NCBI GenBank assembly: GCA_900239685.1
Contig: OENT01000391.1
Span: 1-64,000, forward strand
DNA: 64,000 nucleotides
From: Rotaria macrura
Lineage: Eukaryota; Rotifera; Eurotatoria; Philodinida; Philodinidae
Direction: 5' to 3'
Part shown: positions 56,587-64,000 of the stretch, in pieces
How positions within the stretch are numbered: the first letter of the stretch is position 1
Layout: every line of letters starts with the position of its first letter
The notes under the pieces: model-generated
Seen by the model: the letters and a program-made list of their open reading frames with translations, nothing else
What the model was told of the DNA's origin: nothing
Databases searched by the model: none
Translations under genes and position numbers: made by a program

Positions 56587-59500
56587 ATGAATACGACAGA
56601 AACAGGAATAACATCAGTTTGTATGGAGTCAATTACCAAAATAGCTAAACATCGTGATCTTCCACCGTTGAATGTTTATTTACGTATTCGACCGTTTATT
56701 GGTGATGAACTTGAACATGGTGAAAATCAAAAATTAATCGATATTCTTAATGAAAAACATATTGCTGTTAAAGTTTATCCAACAATTAACAATACTATTC
56801 GTACCTTGCAAACATCTTACAATGAATATGAGGTATTTATATATTTCATACATTCAAAATGAGATTTGTCGCTAATCTGATATGAAAAGTCATTTGATTC
56901 ACTTTTCTCATTGGTACATTTATGTCAAAGTAGTACATTGAATAAACAATTTTCTATTTAAGGTCACTGAAATATTTGACAAACATTGTACTCAACAAGA
57001 ATTAAATGAGCGAATTCTTGCTCAACCTACCAATGAAATATTTGCTGGTTCAAACTGGCTTCTCTGTACGCTTGGTCTGACAAATAGTGGTATGTGCATA
57101 GTTCATTTGTGAACAAACTTCATTCAATGTTTTATTCTTATGTCAGGCAAGACTCATACAATGTTCGGTACAGCTGATGAACCAGGTTTCATACCTAAAT
57201 GTCTTCATCAAATATTCCTAAATGCTGGCTCCAATATTGATGAAAAAGTATTATTTAAACCAGTTGGTCTTGAAAATGTCATGCCAACGATTGATTCGGA
57301 TCTTAATGTTGAAGTAGCTGTCCGAAATTATATTTTTAAAGATGAAAAGGTTGGATTTTGGGTTTCATTTTTCATAGCATATTGTTTCATGTGAATCTAT
57401 TATTCTAGCATCGAATACGTCTCCCAAATATAATTCATAAGCAAAGTACTGTGGAAGATCTTTCTATTGAAGGTAATGTGAAGTTGAGAAAATATTTCTT
57501 TTTTGACTTTTCTTTTTGCATACTAAGATGAGTGTTATTCGATATGGTTATCATTTTTTGAATTATACAATGAGAATATTCTCGATTTACTTGTTCCAGC
57601 AAAATGTATAAAGATGCGAAAAAATCTTCGTCTTATGCAAAATGAACATTCAACAATAATTAAAAATCTTATACAAATACCTGTATTTGATATAAACGAA
57701 GCTGAAGATATAATTAGATTTGGTTTAACTAATCGTTCAACATCAAAAACTACTCTTAATGAAACATCATCAAGATCACATGCCATACTTTGCATAACAC
57801 TTATTACAATCAACGAATTTGATGAAGAACCAACTATGAGTCATATGTGTGAGTCATTAGATCAAAATTTCTTTTTTTGTTGTCCCTTCACTTTAAAAAC
57901 CATTTGAAGACAAGAAATACCAGACTGTTAAGTCATACATAGTTGAAATAGTTGTTCAATAATAATAGTATTGACACAATTTGACTTGAAAAGAATTCAT
58001 TCATTTAGTCTAGTATTTCCAAGATCCTAAATAAACGACATGTTACACAACACCATCATGATATCTCTCAGTAACATTGAATTGAAATTTTCTAATCAAT
58101 GAGAGTATATTTAATTTGAATGCTGTCGATCTTATCACTGCTTCTATCTAAATCTAGAGCTATGATGATAGTTGCATGTGTATATCGACGAATAGAAACA
58201 ATATCAAATATTCAATTTTTGAGTAGCAACATCTAAGATACTAAGTTCTATGGATCAATATGACTCAGTCATGCTATGGCTCAACAAAGAAAAAATACGA
58301 GCTGCTTGTATTATCGTTTTTGACTGAATTCGAAATCTCTCGAAGTTAGTTGTGTAGATACGATAGATATATATTTTAATACATTGATGTGCCTATGAGA
58401 CCAACGATTAGCATAATAGCAATGTTTAATTCAGAGAAATCGATTACGAATATGAACAACAACAAATCACTGTTCAATTAGAATACGTATAAAAAATGGA
58501 GTCGATTTCTGTTTCAATGAAAAGTATTTGTTTTATGTTTTACATAACGTTTTTCGTATAAGAACAAGTCGTTTTTTTAATCTTACTCCATTCTCATAGA
58601 AATAGATGAGTGTTGCTTTTTGTTGAAAGTACAGATACATTTAGTGTCTGACTTGACAACTATACATTGTGCCAATAAAGATCATAGCTTCACAAGAATG
58701 TTGACATCTCATTGATTTCGTCTGTCAGAAGAACAGAGATACAATGGAGAGAGGAAAATTAGATAAAATTTTGACATTCGAAACCAAACTTAACTGTATT
58801 GAACGCTTTTTCTAATAATCATTTTATCAATTAGATATTTGTGATTTGGCTGGGAATGAACCAGTGACTGGTATTGGAAAACAACTAACTGAAACTTGTA
58901 ATATTAATACATCATTGATGACATTTAAAGATTGTATTCGAGTCTTGAATGAAAATCAATCATCGAAGTAAGAATATATACATACCGAAATGAATAGATC
59001 AATACATGTTCATGATGTGTATTTCATAGAAAACAAATGTTAATTCCTTATCGAAATAGTGTATTAACAAGTATTTTTCGACCATTCTTTGTTGGTCGTG
59101 GTCGAACAATCATTTGTTGTAATATTAATCCTTGTGCAACATTTATCACACAAACCAATGATTTATTGAAATTCTGTGCACTTGCACAAAAGGTTTTCGT
59201 CTGAAATATGCATTTGCTTGTTTTATTGATATTTTATTTGTTTTTGTCTTTCTTCTTATCATAGACAATTATCGTACCTATTGAGCAAAAACCTGGTGCG
59301 GGATTCATTCGATTACAACGTAAATCAAAACATAAAGGTCCAAAACGTCTTGAAAGACATAGTGGATTGAAAGAGAAGCATGGAAAACATATTAGTACCT
59401 ACGACGATGTCGAAGGTAGGCATTGATTCTAATTATTTTTTAATGAAAATATCTGAAATTCCGATTTTGGCTCTTATTCAATTCACGAGTATAATGATGA

Positions 59501-62500
59501 TTTATACATATGAAAACGTTTTTACTACTCTGCTCATCATTTAAATTTGAGACTAGAATTAAATTCATGCCAAATCTTTTGTAATTCTCATGTTCTCTCA
59601 CACATTTCAATACAATAAGAATATTGTTGTTATTCGTGAAATTAGGCTGCTTTTTTGATAGAATTTCAATTTCGCCGTATAGTATCTATGATTAAAAACA
59701 AAACTAGACATAGATAATAGAACTGCAATAGATCTAGCATGAAGTTAAAATCGTAGTCTATGTATATATAATGTTCTGCATCCGTATTGAGATATATGTC
59801 GTAGGATAGTTTAATTTATTTTAATTTGAACTAGTTCGAATTGAAATATAGACCTTTGGATGGGTAGTTGGTGAGAGTGAAGGAGATCGCGGGTAATAGT
59901 TCTATCTGCACTCATCGTACACCCGTGCCCTCACTCTAGTGCGTATCTTCAACCAGTCACTCACGGATAATTTGACTCAAAAGTTTCATGTATCCTAGTT
60001 CGAGTTAAAATTGAACTGGATTTCAATCTGTCCTACGACATTTACTTGTGAATGTTTGCGAAGACGGCGAACTAACCCCGAGTTCTCAACTAGTTGACAT
60101 ACTGATACAATCGATCGCTTACAAATCAGAAGTAGGGAAGCTCTCATTGTAATATTATTTTATGTTTCATTACAAAAAAGAATCTCATTGATTTGAAAGA
60201 TTTCTTGTATACTCAATCATACACTAAATAACCATTGAGTAAACAATGAAACAGGAAGATATCGAATCGTTTGTTTTTCCTTGTGACTAATACGGATAAT
60301 TTTTATTTATAGAATTCGAAATACAACCAACGGATGGCTCCTCATTGACAATACCAACGAATACAAAAGCAGTAAGAGATATTCTAGAGTTAGAAAATAT
60401 ATTTATACATACTTTTAGATAAATTTCTGGAAATACTGTACAAATAAAGCATTAGAATTATTACAAAAACAAGCATCGAACCGTCGAACATTTATGATTG
60501 AACGATAGTGAGTAGAATAGAGTCATTTTCGAATTTTTTTTTATCTAACGCTTATTACATTTAGTCAAGAAAGAGTACAAACTATAGAATATCTTGTTGC
60601 TCAACGTCAAAAGATGAACATATTAATGAATGAAAAACAAGCAGTAAAATTCATGTCGATTTTTCTGTTGAGTTTTTTTTCTTAAATAAATTTTACTTTT
60701 CCTAGATAATAAAACAAAACGAACTCATATTAAAAGATCTACGTCTTGAGCAAGATAGACATAATCATACTCAACAATTATATAATGATTTGATTTTACG
60801 CGAAAAACAAAACTGTCAAAAGTTAATCAAATTAGAAAAACAATATCACGAACGAAATCAAGATACTCGAGAAGAAATCGATTCATTAAAAAAACAATTA
60901 AAAACTCTTCAACAACAATTCGAACGATTGACAAATGAAAGTGTAAAAAATGTCGAACAAATCGATCGAGATAAACACGTATATCAAGAACACGAACATC
61001 AATATCAAGAAGAAATCCAACGTTTAAAACGTGAACTTAGTCTTGAACTTTATCGTAAACAAGATGCAGAAAAAAAAGTTCGACTATATGAAGATAAATT
61101 TCGTAATGAACAAGCACAATATCAAAAACTTCAATATGATTATGTCAAAAGTCAGCATGATTTCAATATTTTGCAAGTTAAATATGATGCTCTTGAAATG
61201 CAAATGAATGAAATACATGAACAAGAAAAATCAAGACCTATACCAATCATCGACATGAATGATGCGAAAACATCGACAACTGCGATCAATCAAGCACAAT
61301 CTATTCATAAACCACAAAAACGAAGTATTCGAATCAAACGTCGTACCAATGATGAGGTAGTTCAAAGAACATAGATATCAATCATATGTGAACTAATTAA
61401 AAAGTTTCGTTTATAGAATTCAAAACCAAACACTACTAATCGATAAATCTAAGTAACAAAGAAAACCTTCCGACTGATTAAGTAGCGTTGAGGAAAGATT
61501 TTATAGGACAAGAAAATTTTAATCAATCATCTCGAAAAAATAATTTGAATTTATCGATTAGCTACATTTATAGTTCTTTTTCGTGTGCAATGTTGTAGTC
61601 CTATCAACAATAATGAGTTTTGAACTTCCATTTCAAACTATGCTGAGAAACGTGTTCGACTCAATTCTATTACAGCGCTCGTATTAGATATTGAGATGAA
61701 TCATAGACAAACATGAATACTATGATTATTCTCTATATTCATACATGCTCATGTTAACTCCAAATGATATAATCAATCTAAATCATAGACACTAATGTAT
61801 GGAATTGTAAAATTCAGTACAAATACAATGTTCCGTTGATGAGAACAGTTTATTTTTTTGACTATTCGTAATTGATTTGAATTTATTGGATGTGCACGTT
61901 CATCACTGAAGAATAATCAATTAAATTCATTTCATCATAGAAATTTGTTTTTATTTGATTGATAAAGTATATTTTCTTCATTGGTTCGATCGGTATTTCT
62001 CATACAATTGAGTTCACTGATCAGTATAAAAGAAAGCTTGATAGTAGATTAAGAAAATAGATTTCATTCATGTTAAACTAGATGTATAAGCTATGCAGAA
62101 GAAGATCTATTTTCGACAACGGAATACTGAAGAATCTATTAAATCCTTTGGTTGAATATAAAATGGCACGACAAGTTGAGAGGAAAAACGTTTTGACACC
62201 TGTTAAACTTTAGTAGTCTTATTCATCTTAATGAGGGACAGGAGGAAACAATCATTTTCTTACATCATTTAACAATTCTACAAATGAATAATTAATCTAG
62301 AGTCAACATGAACAAGAGATTAAGAAGCCCAAACGAATTACTCGTAATCGATCAACAGCTAGTACAGACTCTACTGCCACGTTTACACAACAATTACATG
62401 ATATTGATGTGAATAAAAAATCTAAACAAATTACGCGTAATGAATCTACGACAAGTTCTAAACGATATATTTCTATATCCATAAAACAAACAAAAAAGAA

Positions 62501-63229
62501 AACAGAGGTATACTAATGTCTTGTTAACATTCATTGTGCGAACTTTGTCTTGATTTAGGATGATAAAACAGATTCAAAAGTAAAACCAAAAACTACTGGT
62601 ACGCGTGGTAGACCTAAGAAGCAAACAGTTGAATCTCCACCGGCACCTATTCAACAAGAATCACATTCACCACTCTATGCTACTATCCAACGAGACCCAT
62701 CACTTGATCGAGTCTCATTTGCTACTGTTACTGTTAATTCATCAACAATGCAAGCAACTCCATCGCATGATAAAACTCATGTAACACCAAAACCATCCAC
62801 ATTCAAACGCATTCAATCCTTTTTCCGAGCTACTCCAAGTATGAATTTTAATTCAATAGATAAATAAAAATCATTTATATTATTATTGAAAATTTTCAGC
62901 CTTATCAAATTCAGGAAAAGTCAATCGAATCGTGCAAGTCAAAAGTACGGTTGTAGCGTTCGGTTCATCGACACCAACGAATCGTTTACCTCCATCAACA
63001 GTCAAAACTCCAGGACCCAATATTTTACCAACTCCGCATGTATCTCATGTACAGAATATTCCAACGCCAAAATCGAAATATAATCTTCGTACACGTCTTT
63101 TTAATAATACGACCACGAAAGATGCAAACGAAGTAAAACGATGTGCATTATCTTGAAACTTATCTTATTAATTTTTGAAATTTTTAGAACAAGACTGAAA
63201 CAAAAAAAAAGACACGAGCACGCAAATAA
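56587..63229 (+). CDS. Kinesin-6 family motor (KIF20-like)
   Basis: Sixteen exons (3048 nt, 1015 aa): 56587-56832, 56963-57089, 57147-57349, 57409-57472, 57528-57848, 58845-58977, 59030-59192, 59265-59415, 60313-60371, 60419-60507, 60565-60643, 60706-61356, 62301-62507, 62559-62838, 62900-63132, 63188-63229. The motor starts LNVYLRIRPF, with P-loop LTNSGKTHTMFGT, a long kinesin-6-type insertion after FIPKCLHQIF, then YSIWLSFFELYNENILDLL. Switch I is NETSSRSHAIL and switch II DLAGNEP, where most kinesins have DLAGSE. INTSLMTFKDCI, MLIPYRNSVLTSIF and GRGRTIICCNINPC follow, close to KIF20A. A long coiled coil spans 60706-61250. The basic tail has an AT-hook-like TRGRPKKQ and TP-rich segments. 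KIF20/KIF23 motors organise the central spindle in cytokinesis, so that role is inferred. A competing terminal exon at 61417-61446 would give a shorter protein. Confidence 0.88.
59796..60041. mobile_element. Probable MITE (non-autonomous DNA transposon) in kinesin intron
   Basis: The ends are inverted repeats: ATGTCGTAGGA at 59796-59806 and TCCTACGACAT at 60031-60041, extending with one mismatch and then with lower similarity inward. The roughly 246-bp unit has an internal imperfect inverted repeat (GTGAGAGTGAAGG against CCCTCACTCT) and is visibly richer in G+C than the flanking intron. There is no coding capacity. A clean target-site duplication was not evident. Confidence 0.6.
61417..61446 (+). 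other. Alternative terminal exon of the kinesin gene
   Basis: Donor at 61357 and acceptor TTTATAG ending at 61416 would define a 60-bp intron of typical size. The following frame reads NSKPNTTNR and stops at 61446. This gives a short isoform that lacks the AT-hook tail encoded by 62301-63229. Confidence 0.45.
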
Positions 63230-64000
63230 ATCAAAATATCTTCAATGACATTTTTTGTATGTACGTATGTATACTTATATATATATATAAATTTGTGTGT
63301 GTGTGTGTGTGTGTATTGTTCAATATTCTGCCTATGCCTTTTCTTTTATGCAACATCTGTATCAAATGTACTTTTTGTTGTGGACAAAAAATGATTATTC
63401 TATTCTTAATTCTTAGCATGTATAGATACGTATCTTATTTTCTTTTCTTTTTGTATAATAAATAAAAATCTCACATGCTAAAGAAGAAAGTAAAAATACG
63501 CAGTTGTGATGTCAACTTCACCATGATTTTATATGGATGATTTTGCCTTTTCTTTTTGAATTTATGGAAGTCACTTGATTAATCAATACAGAGTCTTTTG
63601 AAGACGAAAAATTTGTCAATCATCAGTCTACGTGCCTTTCCTAATTTGTGTTAATACTGTCTTTGCTAATAATATGAAAATACTTACAAAACATTGGCAT
63701 AAGATTGATAATGTTCGTATTTGAATTATTTCTTCGGATCGATCATTTATCCCTAACATCTGTGGTTTGGTAAAGTTGCAATATAGGATCGATTAATTCA
63801 AGATGAGACATATTGCCAAGTATATGAAATATCATGCGTACGAACCAACCTGACTATTTGCTATGTTACAATCTTACTCGTATTTGAATACAGCACTTTT
63901 TATCCTCAAATATCAGTTTTCAACATAAAGTAAAATTCAAATGTAGCATGATACATCTGTAAAATCACTGGAGAAGTCACAGTAGAATACTTTTAATATC
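63230..64000. other. Kinesin 3' flank
   Basis: AT-rich, without a recognisable gene. It contains TA and TG microsatellites and AATAAA at about 63461, the likely kinesin poly(A) signal. Confidence 0.5.
63294..63314. repeat. TG microsatellite
   Basis: (TG)n of about 21 bp, directly preceded by a (TA)n patch, in the kinesin 3' region. Confidence 0.9.

Noticed and set aside
59796-60041. SINE or tRNA-derived element instead of a MITE
   Set aside because: No recognisable B box and no poly-A or simple-repeat tail; terminal inverted repeats fit a DNA transposon better.

Overview
This is an AT-rich animal nuclear sequence carrying protein-coding genes with many very short introns (mostly about 50-80 bp, GT..AG) and a few of 0.4-6 kb. 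Every gene identified is a metazoan-type gene (integrin alpha, aminergic GPCR, PTIP, MLF, PAK, TBC1D5, CPT2, GNPDA, kinesin-6, synaptotagmin-like C2). No prokaryotic operon or viral gene was seen. Compact introns, AT-richness and 3' splice sites abutting start codons fit a small lophotrochozoan, possibly a rotifer; that placement is inference.

Layout. Positions 285-13267 hold four genes in a row on the minus strand: PTIP/PAXIP1 (six BRCT domains), an MLF1/2-like gene, a PAK kinase and an ORP10/11-type PH-domain gene at the left edge. A 3.5 kb spacer separates this block from a plus-strand TBC1D5 gene (16800-20165). After a 4.4 kb gene-poor spacer comes an integrin alpha gene (24535-37879). 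Its last large intron (6.2 kb) contains a complete three-exon GPCR gene on the opposite strand, which resembles histamine H3/H4 receptors. Then follow a tektin-like coiled-coil gene (+), convergent with GNPDA (-), then CPT2 (+), a tandem-C2 synaptotagmin-like gene (+) and a kinesin-6 (KIF20-like) gene (+) with a possible alternative 3' end.

I rebuilt exon-intron structures by hand from splice consensus, reading-frame phase and family similarity. Each model listed sums to a whole number of codons. They remain predictions without transcript evidence. The genes are mostly unrelated in function (signalling, DNA-damage response, adhesion, fatty-acid import, amino-sugar catabolism, mitosis), as expected for a eukaryotic window. 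The points that most deserve follow-up are the nested H3-like receptor, a near-perfect 62-bp hairpin in a GNPDA intron, a probable MITE in a kinesin intron, and the repeated 3' splice-site-plus-ATG arrangement that suggests trans-splicing or 5'UTR introns.
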